Below are positions 35,661 to 46,502 of a stretch of 64,000 bases of DNA, piece by piece. The stretch covers positions 11,470,001-11,534,000 of the forward strand of contig CP075494.1 of the NCBI GenBank assembly GCA_021613535.1, written 5' to 3'. The position numbers and the translations under genes are program-made. This DNA comes from Adineta vaga (lineage: Eukaryota; Rotifera). Below the pieces are notes generated by a model, which was not told the DNA's origin, did no database searches, and saw nothing but the letters and a program-made list of their open reading frames with translations. Every line of letters starts with the position of its first letter. Position 1 is the stretch's first letter.

Positions 35661-37749
35661 ATGGTAATTAATTGGTATCAGATCTTCTATTTGATAAGTT
35701 ATCCTTTAATTTGTATATCAACAACATCAATTGATTCGATCTATCTTGATTTACTTCATCGAAATATTAGTGATTATGATTCCTTAAATCATTTCTATCG
35801 AAATATTTTACAAGATGTAAGACAACATCGTTTAATAGATACAGTTGCTCTACCAATTAATCTATCAAAGATTAGATCGAATAATTATGATGAAGATTAT
35901 CTCAAAAATTCGGTAGAAACTTCACATTCAATTGATTTTATTTCAAGATTTGTTTTTCGTTTATTTAGTGTTATGAAACAACATCGGATTTACTTGCAGC
36001 ACATGGTTACGATAAATCAGATGTAAACTTATCGCTTACTGATATTCAATCACTTCTTCCGGCCATTTTGTATAGTATAGAAAATCCAGGATGTTCACGA
36101 AAATCTCTTTCATCCACATCCTATTCATTTTTTTCTGGTAAAATCATTGTTTATCAAAAACAAAACGAAACTAAAGATACATATTTTCTTTCTTTCTTTC
36201 TATTCTAGTATGGGTATTAGGTTTAATAATTATCTTCACTATAAAATTAATTCATTTATTAATCTTTTCCACTGTTGGTGATCGTTGTTTATTAATAAAT
36301 TTAAATTCTAATTCCAAAATTACCTTCAGTCAAAATGATTCACATGAGAGTCCAATCATAAATATTCATTCATCATCGTTAAAATATCGACTCTGGTTAG
36401 GTCTAGGTTTAAATTCATTTACATGTGGACTTATGCTTGGAACAACTATCTATCATTTAATACCTCACGTAAAAAAAAGCAAAAACGTTCATATTAGGTT
36501 TATCTTTTGCATTCAATTTAGATTTATGAAGTACCCAATGAGAATTTTGATTATATTTATCTTCTTCGTGCTACAATTATTTTCGTCGGTGTTTATCTAT
36601 TTTTTATTGTGGAAAAACTTCTACGTTTTCGATTTAAAATTGATGAAGTAAATTGAATTGAATGATCATATAGTTTATTTTTGTTTTTAATAGACACAAG
36701 CAGATGAAGTCACTAATGATGGACAAGAATTAAGAAGATTATCAGATGCATCAATGGCACAAATTGCGAGAATGCATGGAACATTACATATCAATGGATA
36801 TGTAAATAATTTCAAAAATTTTATTTGATAAAAGGGATATCTCTTTCTAGGATGATCAACCCTATAAACATTCAAGTCCACCGGCAAGAATACCGGTTAG
36901 TTTGACTTTAATTGTCTGAAATCAACTTATTTTCTTCGCTTATTATAGTTACATGCGGATAGTGATGATGAAGATGTTGATTTACCAATCAATCGAATAT
37001 CTATCAATAAGCAAAAGAATCTTCATGGTAGCAATATATTACTTCATCGAACACGTAATCTGATATTATATTATCTCATCAATGATTTTTCCAATGATCT
37101 TATCTATGGTTGTGGTTTATGCACAGCCTTAGCACATGATTATCTTATTGGTTCTGTGCTAAGTGTTATGATATTTATTGAAGGTTTTCGACGACATTCA
37201 CGTAATAAATGTTTAGATTGGATTGTTTTTTTTCAATGAAAATACTTGCTTTATTCTAGAAATTAGTTCAACTGTGAGTCGTAAACACGGTCTTTTTCTT
37301 CTTTTGATTTCAATTGTTTTTCTACTCTCCGGTTATCTACTTGGTGGATTATTAATTGAAATTAATCAACGAAATGATATAAATCTAGTTTTTATTCAAA
37401 AAGAATACATTTATTCCATTGTATATGGAGCACTTTTCTATACAGCACTTGTAACATTGGTAAAACTCTTCTGAATATATATTTCAATTTAACAATTTGT
37501 TCATTTAAGATCCCAGAATTGAATACATTTGGTCATCATTTACAAGTCAATCTTAAACAAGCAAATCAAACTTCTAAACAACGTCGTTTAATCAAAATTC
37601 TTATACTTATTTGTCAAAATCTTTTTCTTATTATCGGTGTTATTATTGCTCTAGTATTAGCATCGATGTGGCGTTATTATCATCGTATTCATATTTATGA
37701 ATATGTTTGTAACCGTGATTCATCTCGAATATTTTGCTATCGTCATTAA
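35661..37749 (+). CDS. ZIP (SLC39)-family transporter-like protein with lost metal-site motifs
   Basis: Multipass protein of ZIP type, 550 residues. Exons: 35661-35912, 35969-36137, 36209-36468, 36522-36647, 36694-36801, 36851-36895, 36949-37201, 37260-37459, 37510-37749. The signal-like N-terminus (YQIFYLISYPLICI) is followed by a LIV-1/ZIP4-type extracellular region: CYETTSDLLAAHGYDKSDV, DIQSLLPAILYSIENPGC. TM1-3 include VWVLGLIIIFTIKLIHLLIF and LNSFTCGLMLGTTIYHLIPH. In place of the TM4 signature HNFxDG it has NDFSNDLIYG. Where TM5 should carry (H/E)EFPHE it has MIFIEGFRR. Zinc or iron transport by the canonical route is therefore doubtful. The ATG directly follows a TTTTCTAG acceptor-like site. 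Exons 8 and 9 are partly copied at 47841-48098. Confidence 0.85.
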
Positions 37750-37878
37750 AACATTAACTGAATCTTGTTCGGAAAATTTATTTTTGTGATACGAAAGAAT
37801 TCGTTTGTTTAATTGTGCATTAGAAGTTGAATTTGATTGTTAGTTTTTTGTTTTGCACATCAAATACTCGTTTTCTAG

Positions 37879-39865
37879 ATGTATCAAATTATTCTTCTCA
37901 TACTCATTGGATCTGATTTCGTGTTCAGTACTCATAATGAATTGAGTACTTTAGAAACCAATCTTCTACATAAACATCTCAAAACATCGAAACAATTGGA
38001 TTTATTTTTTCAACAATTAATTCAATCAAATGATATCGAAGATATGAGATTTCTACATGCGACAATCAATGAAAATGATATTCAAAAGCACAATGTCGAA
38101 CATAAAGTAAATTTCACATATTGAAATCCCGAGAGATTTCATCAAATGTTAGTTTTGTTGCTGTTGTTGTTGTTGATTACTCAGACGTAAAAATAACCAT
38201 AGCGGAATATCTTTTCTCTTCATATTTGAGAGTAATTGATTAGAGAACAGATTATTTATCATCATGACATTTGATCTATTTAAAACTTTAGTGTTTCAAA
38301 TCAACGAATGATCTTCTGAATGCGTTTGATATTCAACGAAATGATAGTTTGAATCGTGCTGATATTCAACGAGTATTACCTGTCTTAGCAAATGTTAAAT
38401 TCAACGATGGTTGTAGAAAATCACCAGGATATGCAAATTGGAAAAGCATGGAACATGTAATTTGATAAATTTGTATGTTCATTTGTTTATTGTAGATATT
38501 TTAATTGGTTTCTTCGTGGTTACATTTATAAATTGTTCAGCGTTAGGTGGTGCGATTATATTACCATTTCGAAATAAACCTGCATTTAAATGGATTCTTA
38601 GTAGTTTTATCGGTTTAGGTAGAAAACAAAATATGAATTTTTTATCAATTTCTTTAAGTATATTTTCATTAGCTGTCGGAACATTGACTGGATCTGGTAT
38701 ATTTCATTTGATACCAATGGTTCGTTCATTTCTATACATAAACATATATATATATATTCTGTAGATAAGACAATTCTGTCGTTTAGGCATTCAACATTCC
38801 AAATCTTGATATTTATCATAATTATCTCAATAAAGCACTTTTAACAATGTTTATTGTTTATTTATTCTATATGCGTGATCAATTATCACGAGTGTTTTTC
38901 AATGTTGAAACCGTTTGTATTTCTTAATATTTCATTTTGTTTGATATGCAACATTTTCATACATTTAGATCGTATGTACACACACTCACAGCGATGAACA
39001 GATGTCTGTAAGTTGAATACATTGATTATCTCAATGGAAATAATAATGCATTCGTAAACTATAGGCGAAAGAAAGTCATTTGATTGATTCGACCTCTACA
39101 ACAAGTCAAAAATCACTTTCTCGAAGTTCTAAAGTATGTATATACATTTATTTTCAAGGTAATTCTTCATTTTTGTGTATTTAGTTGATCAATCGAAATA
39201 AACATGTACATAATTTAGTCGATAATTTAAGAACAATGAAAGCTGCTGGTTGGATGATATTTCTTGGAGATATGTTACATAATTTTATTGATGGATTAAC
39301 ATTAGGCGCTGCTTTTATGGTTTCAATTGGTGAAGGTTTACGAATGTGTTTACCAATCATATGTGAAGAATTTCCACATGAACTTGGCGATATTGCTGTT
39401 TTACTTCGTAGTGGTTTGAGTATTGGTCAAGCACTTATTGTCAATTTTTTAGCAGCTTGTAGTTGTTACTTAGGATTTTTTATCGGTGCAAAATTAGGTT
39501 TGATTTTGATGATGAATATTTTTTGTTCTTATTGCTATTTTATTCATTTAGGAGAATTAGAAGAATTTCATCCGTGGATTTATGCATTAGCTGGTGGAAT
39601 GTTTGTTTATATTGGACTTGCAGATATGGTGAGTGAAGAAATGGAATTCATGTTTGTGATAATATTTGTTTTGTTTTAGATTCCAGAACTTGTTTCGATG
39701 GGTGATGAAATTGAAAAAGATTATTTAGAATCAAAACGACCGATTACTATTGGATTGAAATTGAAAATTTTATGTTGTCAAAATAGTGGCATTATTCTTG
39801 GTGTTGTTATCATGTTTCTATTAGGAAAATATGGAACATATTTAGAAAATCTAGTTCAATTATAG
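37879..39865 (+). CDS. ZIP8/14-like metal transporter (possible frameshift)
   Basis: SLC39-family transporter of the ZIP8/ZIP14 group. Exons: 37879-38106, 38292-38456, 38496-38719, 38787-38912, 38969-39007, 39065-39133, 39185-39497, 39552-39628, 39680-39865. It shares its extracellular layout with its upstream neighbour (CFKSTNDLLNAFDIQ, then DIQRVLPVLANVKFNDGC). Unlike that gene it keeps the metal path: DMLHNFIDGLTLGAAFMVSI in TM4 and ICEEFPHELGDIAVLLRSGL in TM5. The Glu in the first position of EEFPHE is the ZIP8/14 mark, linked to Mn/Fe/Cd as well as Zn. The exon 2/3 join shifts the frame: canonical splicing makes a TAA at once. It may be mutated, or spliced in a way I missed. The 3' end is copied at 48115-48177. 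Confidence 0.82.
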
Positions 39866-40583
39866 AATGATTTTATTCTTTGATAGTTTATTTTTTTAAA
39901 TAATAGTATAGAAATGTTTTTGTAAGAATTGACGAAGAAGAATGTAAATAAATGATCTTTTAATCAAAACTAAAAATAACTTACTATCTAATGAAGTCAT
40001 GTCTTTCAATCCGATTGTATATCTCATGATACCAAGAGTATTCTATAGATTTAATCAAATTAGATGTAATTGATAGTGTCAATTAGCGCTATCTATTCTG
40101 GTCGATTTTGTAACATGTCCAATCAAAAGGAATATGTCAGAGAACAAAGCAGGCGATCTTTTCTCATTCTCAGTTTAACTTTGTTCAAATATTAAATTCA
40201 GTTCAGTTCAGTTCAGTTTAATAAAAAAATGACAACATCATCTGGCACGATACCTGATGTTTCACCATCTCAAGTTTTGAGTGTCAGTCCAAGTTTACCA
40301 ACGAATAAATTACTTGATAATTTAACAGTAATATATTTGATTTGATTGTTGTCCAAAGATAATTTCTATGAATATATTTAGAAAAATCAAAGACTTTTAC
40401 AATTATTACCACAAAACTATGAGAAACGTCAATATTTCAATAATCTTTTTCAAACTTTATTGGATGATTTTTTCTATTCACATGAACGTCCTGATGTACA
40501 ACTCTATGCTGCAATCTGTCTCGCAGATATTATTCGAATCTGGGCACCGAATCTTCCGGATGCTCCACCTGAAAAAAAGCTGG
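39801..40583. repeat. Duplicated segment, left copy (ZIP 3' end + PDS5 exons 1-2)
   Basis: 783 bp nearly identical to 48115-48896. It includes the last exon end of the ZIP8/14-like gene, the spacer with four TTCAG repeats and the first two PDS5 exons. Only a few substitutions and one small indel separate the copies, so the duplication is recent. Confidence 0.92.
40197..40216 (+). repeat. (TTCAG)4 before truncated PDS5
   Basis: Four tandem TTCAG units ending 12 nt before the ATG. Each unit looks like a splice acceptor. The same array precedes full-length PDS5. Confidence 0.85.
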
Positions 40584-40618
40584 GTAAAATTAATCGAATA
40601 GTTGCATGGACAAAATGA
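40229..40618 (+). pseudogene. Truncated PDS5 copy (exons 1-2 only)
   Basis: Exons 40229-40327 and 40382 onward repeat the start of the full PDS5 gene at 48543: MTTSSGTIPDVSPSQVLSV, then NQRLLQLLPQNYEKRQYFNN and AAICLADIIRIWAPNLPDAP. At 40583 similarity to PDS5 stops, exactly at the second exon's donor. The frame runs on as GKINRIVAWTK to a TGA at 40616-40618. The result is a stub of about 98 residues without the HEAT repeats. It keeps the promoter-proximal region of the intact gene, so it may still be transcribed. Confidence 0.88.
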
Positions 40619-40689
40619 TGTAAAGATATTTCATTGCGAACTTTTCTTCTTTTGACTAACAATGTGAAACACATATAGATATGATCTCC

Positions 40690-41012
40690 TCTTTATATTA
40701 TTGACGTAGCTCCATGCGCATCTTTCAGAGAATTGGATCCCAAGCCATGCTTCTAATGAGTTGCTCCATCTTGGAAGATCATTAATCACACGCTCATAAA
40801 TTTCATAAATGATTATTGAATCTTGTTTGTTTTTTCGTCCAGTTCCTAAAAAAATACCTTCTAAGCAAAGTTTGAAAAAAACATTCATTCTAATATCGTT
40901 TTTTCTCCTCGCCGAGCCAGGTTTTCGAAATATTCAACAAGACTTTCTGCTTCATCATCAAACTCATCAGCAATTAAATCAATGCTTCTACAACTTCCGA
41001 TGCAGGAACAAC
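40690..41012 (-). pseudogene. FLYWCH/MULE-type transposase relic
   Basis: Minus-strand fragments: IADEFDDEAESLVEYFEN, a stop, then IYERVINDLPRWSNSLEAWL with GIQFSERCAWSYVNNIKRRS. The sequence ERVINDLPRxxNSLEAW is close to the C-terminal signature of MULE-like proteins often joined to FLYWCH zinc fingers in invertebrates. Frames are broken and no zinc finger or DDE core is present. It lies just after the break that truncates the PDS5 copy. Confidence 0.55.
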
Positions 41013-41285
41013 AGGTAAAGAAAGTCATTTTCTCACATTAAATCTAAAATTATCATCATCATAATATTTTGTTGATATCCCATTTTCTTGTATATGACGC
41101 CAGACACACTATCCATAGTGAAAAAGGCTTTCTGGAACATAAAATCTACTGCCATGCAATACAGTTATACTTGTCTTCTTTTCCATTCTCTCATTTATGT
41201 TTTATATGCATAATCCATATAAAAATATCCCTTTTGATTGGAGAAGAATAACTTTTATTGAACAATCAATTATATGAATAGAATT

Positions 41286-42097
41286 TTATTTCAAACAATG
41301 GTTTTTTACTTTAAATGGATCCATAGATCCAAGTTTGTATGCAACAACCAAACATTCGTAAAAACCAATTATTTGTACAACAAAAATTGACAGAAAACGA
41401 TAGTCAAGAATGATTTCAAATGAACGACATTTTAATATACTAATTATTTGTATAAGTAGGCATGAAATAATCAATGATACAAATATTTGGAAAGAGAATA
41501 GAAAATGAGCACGAATCCACTTGCTTTGAGGTCTACAAATGAGTAGGAACCAAGCATATAGACTTAGTATATTGGCTGAATAGATTAGTACAAATAAGTA
41601 TATTATAAATTTACAGAATGCATGACCAGAAGAATAGGATGCACATCGTTCTAGAAATTCAAAAGCTTTATTATTTAGATGAAGATTGCAATAGATTATG
41701 AAACATTCTATTGCTTTTTCCAATACACTCACTTTCATAAAGATGTTCAATTATCGACATTCTCAGATCCTCTGACAAAGATTTATCCACATCACCATTT
41801 TCCCACCATATACCAGTAAACATAACGATTAATATTGAAGAAAAATAACCGGATCCTGCGAATGCGATATACTTACCGTATTGGTCGCAATTATCCTTCC
41901 TAAAAAATACGCAGTTTTAAAAAAAATCTCGTGAAATTATTCAATCAACGCTCATAAATCAATATTGATACTTACCAGACTTGATCGGTTAAGAGATCCT
42001 GTTCATTATGAATTGTTTTTCGACAAAGGCACTTCTTGTTAAAATGAATGGAATATTTATTGTATCTTTTCAAATTTAATAAAAATTTTGATGACAT
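41286..42097 (-). CDS. Four-TM protein of unrecognised family, member A
   Basis: A 217-residue membrane protein. Exons: 42097-41976, 41899-41733, 41650-41286. The basic N-terminus (MSSKFLLNLKRYNKYSIHFN) has a Cys pair KKCLC. TM1 is about YIAFAGSGYFSSILIVMFTG. A loop with SLSEDLRMSIIEHLYEKRCA follows. TM2 is FCKFIIYLFVLIYSANILSL, TM3 FSFQIFVSLIISCLLIQIIS, then the loop CRSFEIILDYRFL, and TM4 FVVQIIGFYECLVVAY. Member B (43117-44034) has the same three-exon plan, the same intron phases (2, then 1), an ERC/KRC at the exon 3 start and a matching CR-x2-EII-xD loop. The layout is claudin- or tetraspanin-like, but neither CCG nor W-GLW-C-C is present. Function unknown. Confidence 0.65.
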
Positions 42098-43116
42098 GTG
42101 CTTCTCAATCTAAATGAAAAGCACAAGATTATTTCTAAAACTAAACAGAATTCTCGTTTTCTCTGGATGTTTTAATAACATTTTTTTAAGAAAATACATA
42201 TACATCGAAATAAACTTTAGAACGGATTTATTACTATGAATCGTACACAATAATAACTTTACAAAAAGTAGTCGCACAAGATCATATAGTATAGTTACAA
42301 CGATCTCTCTAATGTATACGTCATCATCAACAGTACTCCATAAATGTATTATTTTAATCGATTAACCAGAAGCACATAATCGCAGAGTTATTTCAAAAAA
42401 ACAAAATATCATCTCAAACAAACCTTTGATTTGAAATGATGATCGATTTTCATGGTTATTTTGTAAGAAAATGGATTGCTTGGGAATTTCACGCCACCAA
42501 AAGTTAGAATTGTATTAAATTTAATACGACTAAGTAAAAAAGAACAATTGATTTATTCGTATCTAACAAGCAGAAAGAATCAATGCAACAATTAAATGTA
42601 CTAGAAGAAAATCTGAAGTAAAAAAGAGTTTGATGAAAATGAATTAGAACTTCCTTTTGGTCGTTGTTTATATAAAAATTAGTTGGTCACTATATGTCCT
42701 CAAAATTTTCTTTTTCTTTTTTATGTCGATCTTCTTCGCTGATTTTTATTCTTTCCGACGATTCGCCAGACAGACGAGAGAGAGAGAAATGCGGTCAACT
42801 TGTTCAGGGGAGAATGTCTATTGACCGTCATACGCTGCTTTTTTTCTTTTTCTGTCATAAACTTTTTGCCGTTTATTTTCATGAACAATGTGGACGACCG
42901 ACGTGAACGATCGTTGGTCTACTTTTCTCAAAATTCATGGGTCGTACTTGTATATATTTATATAAGTCTTGTCTCTACGAATATTCACACTTATGTTCTT
43001 AACACACTACAACTCGAAAAGAAAATTAATAATAAAATAATCAATATTTTCAAAAACCTTTCTTTCTTTAGAATTTTTACTACATAAGATTGCTTTTTCA
43101 TTCGAGAAAAGTGATT
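42098..43116. other. Spacer between divergent four-TM genes
   Basis: About 1 kb between the starts of members A (minus) and B (plus). It would have to hold both promoters. AT-rich, with a short GA run near 42775-42786. No recognisable gene or element. Confidence 0.5.
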
Positions 43117-44034
43117 ATGACCGTAACTAAATCTAGTCGCAGTGCTCGCCGATCACAATCAACTGTATTAAATATGATATTACAACATTCTCGATCTCGT
43201 TGGAATATTATCCATCGTCAACGACAATATCATGAAAATCGATCGAAGTAAAAATGGAAAATTTGTTTTATCACTCACATGATATTAAACGTCATTTTTA
43301 CTCATAATTTGTTTTAGATCAACAAGAAATCCAATCTACTCATATATATTTTCCAAGAAATGGACAATAACTCATTCATTGTTGTTTTCAATATGTATCT
43401 TTATATATTTCTGGTTACCATATAGTAAGAATCATAGTAAATTATCTTGGATAAAAAAGAAAAATGCATCAATCAAATTTGATGATTATTTACAATGGAT
43501 CTATCATGGTAAGTCATTATTCACAAATTTTGAATGAACAATAATCATCTTCTAAAGTTTAAAAATAATATTGTTCATTTGTTGTTTTTAGAACGATGTT
43601 CATTAACGGGAATTCTTGTCAATAAGAGTAGGAGCTACCAAGTAATTAATCAGTCAGCTGATCTTCTATCTATATTTCACATCATACTATTGATCATGCT
43701 GACTTTCTTATGTATCATCATCAATAGATATAATATTAAAAAATTAGTCTATGGGAAACGATTTGTTTCGATTGGAATATCGATACTTGTTGTTTCCTCC
43801 ATATGTAATCAACTGATTAGTTCATTCACTTGCCGACCAATCGAAATCATCTATGATATAAGTTTTATGTCAATGATTTCTATGCAAATAATCAGCTTTC
43901 TTTTTTGTCTTTTTTTTACCTATATGTATGCTAGAATGTATGCGTCTCTTATATGTTATTATCCAGATTTGATAGGTATTTTTCCAATACCTGGACAGAG
44001 AAAATTCAATAACCAATGTCAGTTATGTCACTGA
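43117..44034 (+). CDS. Four-TM protein of unrecognised family, member B
   Basis: A 254-residue membrane protein. Exons: 43117-43247, 43318-43508, 43592-44034. The N-terminus is Ser/Arg-rich and basic (MTVTKSSRSARRSQSTVLNM). TM1 is HSLLFSICIFIYFWLPY, then a loop with IKKKNASIKFDDYLQWIYH and ERCS at the exon 3 start. TM2 is IFHIILLIMLTFLCIII, TM3 ISILVVSSICNQLISSF, the loop TCRPIEIIYDISFM, and TM4 MISMQIISFLFCLFFTYMYA. The tail has CQLCH. It pairs with member A by intron phase, cysteine positions and the TM3-TM4 loop, although overall identity is low. The genes are head-to-head, as from an old inverted duplication. No known family was recognised. Confidence 0.68.
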
Positions 44035-44745
44035 GTGTACAATACTGATTAACTCTAGTCGAATAGAAATTAAATTTCTTAAAAAATAAAGTTTTCTTTG
44101 CAAAAGTATCTAATTATATGTTTGCAGGGTTGAATTTCGATCTAGACACGATAAAAAGTGATTATTGGAAACATGAAGTTAACAATATTCATCTTTGTAA
44201 TGTATCATATATCTCGATAAGCTGATCAATTGTTTTAAAGGTATCAGATGACTGCATGTAGGTTTTCAACAACGTGAGAGAACAGATGAATGATTTGTAA
44301 AAGAGATTGATCGTGAATTCAATTTCATTACAACTTGCAGTAAATCTTTTTCAGATTCAGATTTTATTTGGTTATTGTTTGATTACTTGTAATATACTCA
44401 ATGTGAAAAGTGCAAATCATTTTGCAATGCATTTTTAAAGTTAGAATCTGTTTCTTCTTGACTGACAGTTTTCAAGGTACTTAGAAGTCGAATGATCGAA
44501 ATGACTTGTATTATCAGTATTGAATTTGTTTATTATGGAAAAGAAGATAAACGTAATCTTTTTTCTTTTCTGTCTTTCGTATACACATGTGTGTTCGTAG
44601 TACCTCGAACAGTGATTATACTGTCCACAGGCCATAGATGATTGTGTCTCGATGACTAATTCTTTGCACGAAAAAAGATAATAACTGATCGAAAGATTTA
44701 AATAAAATTGTGAACTAAAATAAATTTCATATTAAAAATATCTAT
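44035..44745. other. Intergenic stretch without a recognised gene
   Basis: AT-rich 0.7-kb spacer. Short ORFs only, none with splice or motif support. If gene C downstream has 5' exons they should be here, but I could not find one that joins. Confidence 0.5.
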
Positions 44746-44785
44746 CCAAAGAGGTTTTGTAATTTTTGTTGGCGTTTTCATACCA

Positions 44786-45178
44786 ATGATCATTTTGGCT
44801 TCATCTTTGGCTGATTTATCTAAAGTAACAAACTTCGAAGTGATGAGTGATTTAATACGTGATTCAGCTCAAGTTATGTATTTTTCGATGACTATACTGG
44901 GTCTTCTTGGTTTCAGTACAGATATTCAACTAAAAAAATGTCGAATATCATTGGATATGATTACGATTTTTATTGTTGCTCTTTGTTGTTTAATTATGTC
45001 GTGTAAATCTATTAGCATCATATTTAAACATGAATTCATGGTGAAATGGCAAGTCATGCTGGCCATCGACATAACTGCCAACACTGCTGGTTTTCTTTAT
45101 TTAGCGGTGATCTGCACAAAATGGGTCATGGGGAACATTCAGGATAGTACACCAGCCGATCATCTACATGAAGTTTAG
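44786..45178 (+). CDS. Four-TM protein, possible third member (5' end unclear)
   Basis: An open frame of 130 residues from the ATG. The same frame extends upstream to about 44753 as GFVIFVGVFIP, so TM1 probably starts before the ATG and an upstream exon may be missing. Hydrophobic segments: FVIFVGVFIPMIILASSL, VMYFSMTILGLLGFS, ITIFIVALCCLIMSC and VMLAIDITANTAGFLYLAVI. After the third segment comes CKSISIIFKHEFM, in the position of CRPIEIIYDISFM in member B, which hints at kinship. No ERC motif is present. It ends with an acidic/His tail (STPADHLHEV). It is either a truncated relative of A and B or an unrelated small membrane protein. Confidence 0.45.
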   Translation: MIILASSLADLSKVTNFEVMSDLIRDSAQVMYFSMTILGLLGFSTDIQLKKCRISLDMITIFIVALCCLIMSCKSISIIFKHEFMVKWQVMLAIDITANTAGFLYLAVICTKWVMGNIQDSTPADHLHEV

Positions 45179-45677
45179 TTTCTTTTTTTTAATTCTCTTT
45201 GATTGTTTCTTTTCTATTTTATTCGATAAACATATTGACGCATAGCTTGTATTTCTCTATCTATAAACTAAACATTTCGAAACAGACAGTATACCGTCCT
45301 CCAGTATAGATGTTATTTACCAAAGAAAAGATTATCACGCGTGTTTTATCTGCATGAAATAAATAGAAGTAGAAAGAAAAGGAAGAGAGAGATTGTATGC
45401 AATACTGATTTGAATTCGACTGATATCATTCACTTACTAGTTCAATAATTGCCATCAACTTATTTTTTATTGTTGATGATTTGCACCATACAATACAATA
45501 TAACAAGGAGATATTTTTCATTACATATCTTTCCAAACATGTCGTTAAATACAAAAAGAATGTTCTATGTTCTTTTTTTTCTCGTATGCACTACAGTATT
45601 TTCGGGAAACATACATGATAACATTATTATATTGGAAATAGTCCGAAGGCCGTTGATTTTAAATAAGAAATATAAGA

Positions 45678-46346
45678 TTATAATAACCAACCGTTCAATT
45701 TGTTGTTCGAATTATTCTGATAAATCGTTGTTGTCAAATAAGTATTGATTCTTGAGATTGTTTTCGATACAAACTTAATGGAATAAATGATATAAAAATA
45801 ATCGAAAAGATATAACCATAGTTTTCGAGATTCTTTAACACATTCTGATAATAATGCTATAATAAAACAAGGAAATAATAGAATAACTAATACAATAGGA
45901 CTAATAACTAATTGTTGTTCATATCGTAAACAAAATCGAATTGATGATCGTTGACAAGCAATATTCACAATGATCAATAGAACAGAAATGAAATTAATAG
46001 AAACTGATGCAACAACTTGTATAATTGCTACATAGTTTTTCGCTGTTGGAGAATAACGAAGTACACACCAAACACGTTCTTCTTCATAATCATCAAATAA
46101 ATCTCGATAGACAAGTTCATAACACATTGAAGCTAAACCTATCAATAGTAATAACTAACAAAAGCATCGTGTAATCTTTCGACTTGTTCCCTTATCAAAA
46201 CGAATTCATTGAAAAAGTAAAATAGTTCGTTTAATTGCTATAGAAGTATTTAACTGATGGCTTACATAAAGAAATAAACGAAGACAAGGTTCAGTTACAA
46301 TACAATCTATTAATGTATTCAACATATTCCGTATTTCTTTGGATGA
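45678..46346 (-). pseudogene. GPCR pseudogene, bdelloid-type rhodopsin-like receptor
   Basis: A single minus-strand frame with two stops (TGA, then TAG). Upstream part: NMLNTLIDCIVTEPCLRLFL-YVSHQLN, then TSIAIKRTILLFQ and a stop, IRFDKGTSRKITRC, a stop. Downstream part: MCYELVYRDLFDDYEEERVW-CVLRYS, FISVLLIIVNIACQ, YEQQLVISPIVLVILLFPCF, SECVKESRKLWLYLFDYFY. The order (TM3 with EPCLRLFLYVSH, the FDDxEEERxWC loop, TM5, then the QLLISPIILVILxxPR-like TM6 and WLYLxGYF of TM7) fits a large family of peptide-type receptors known to me from bdelloid genomes. TM1-2 are absent, residues are missing around the TM3 end, and the third intracellular loop is shortened. Confidence 0.65.
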
Positions 46347-46502
46347 TGAAAAAAGCTTATATCAATATAGAGAATTTCTTTTGTTCGAACTTCTAATGGA
46401 AAATGACAATTTTGAAGTTGTTCCTGCTAAGCTTTTAATCCGCTTGAAGTTTATTTATCACACACACTGTCGACATCGAATGAACGACTATATATATATA
46501 TA

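Noticed and set aside
42694-43087. Plus-strand ORFs upstream of four-TM member B
   Set aside because: Considered as upstream exons of member B, but no in-frame join was found. T-rich low complexity.
44441-44635. Minus-strand 64-residue ORF
   Set aside because: No splice partner or motif; probably random.
45539-45748. Plus-strand ORF with a signal-like start (MFYVLFFLVCTTVFSG)
   Set aside because: Overlaps the GPCR pseudogene antisense at its end and lacks a mature-domain pattern. Kept only as a note.
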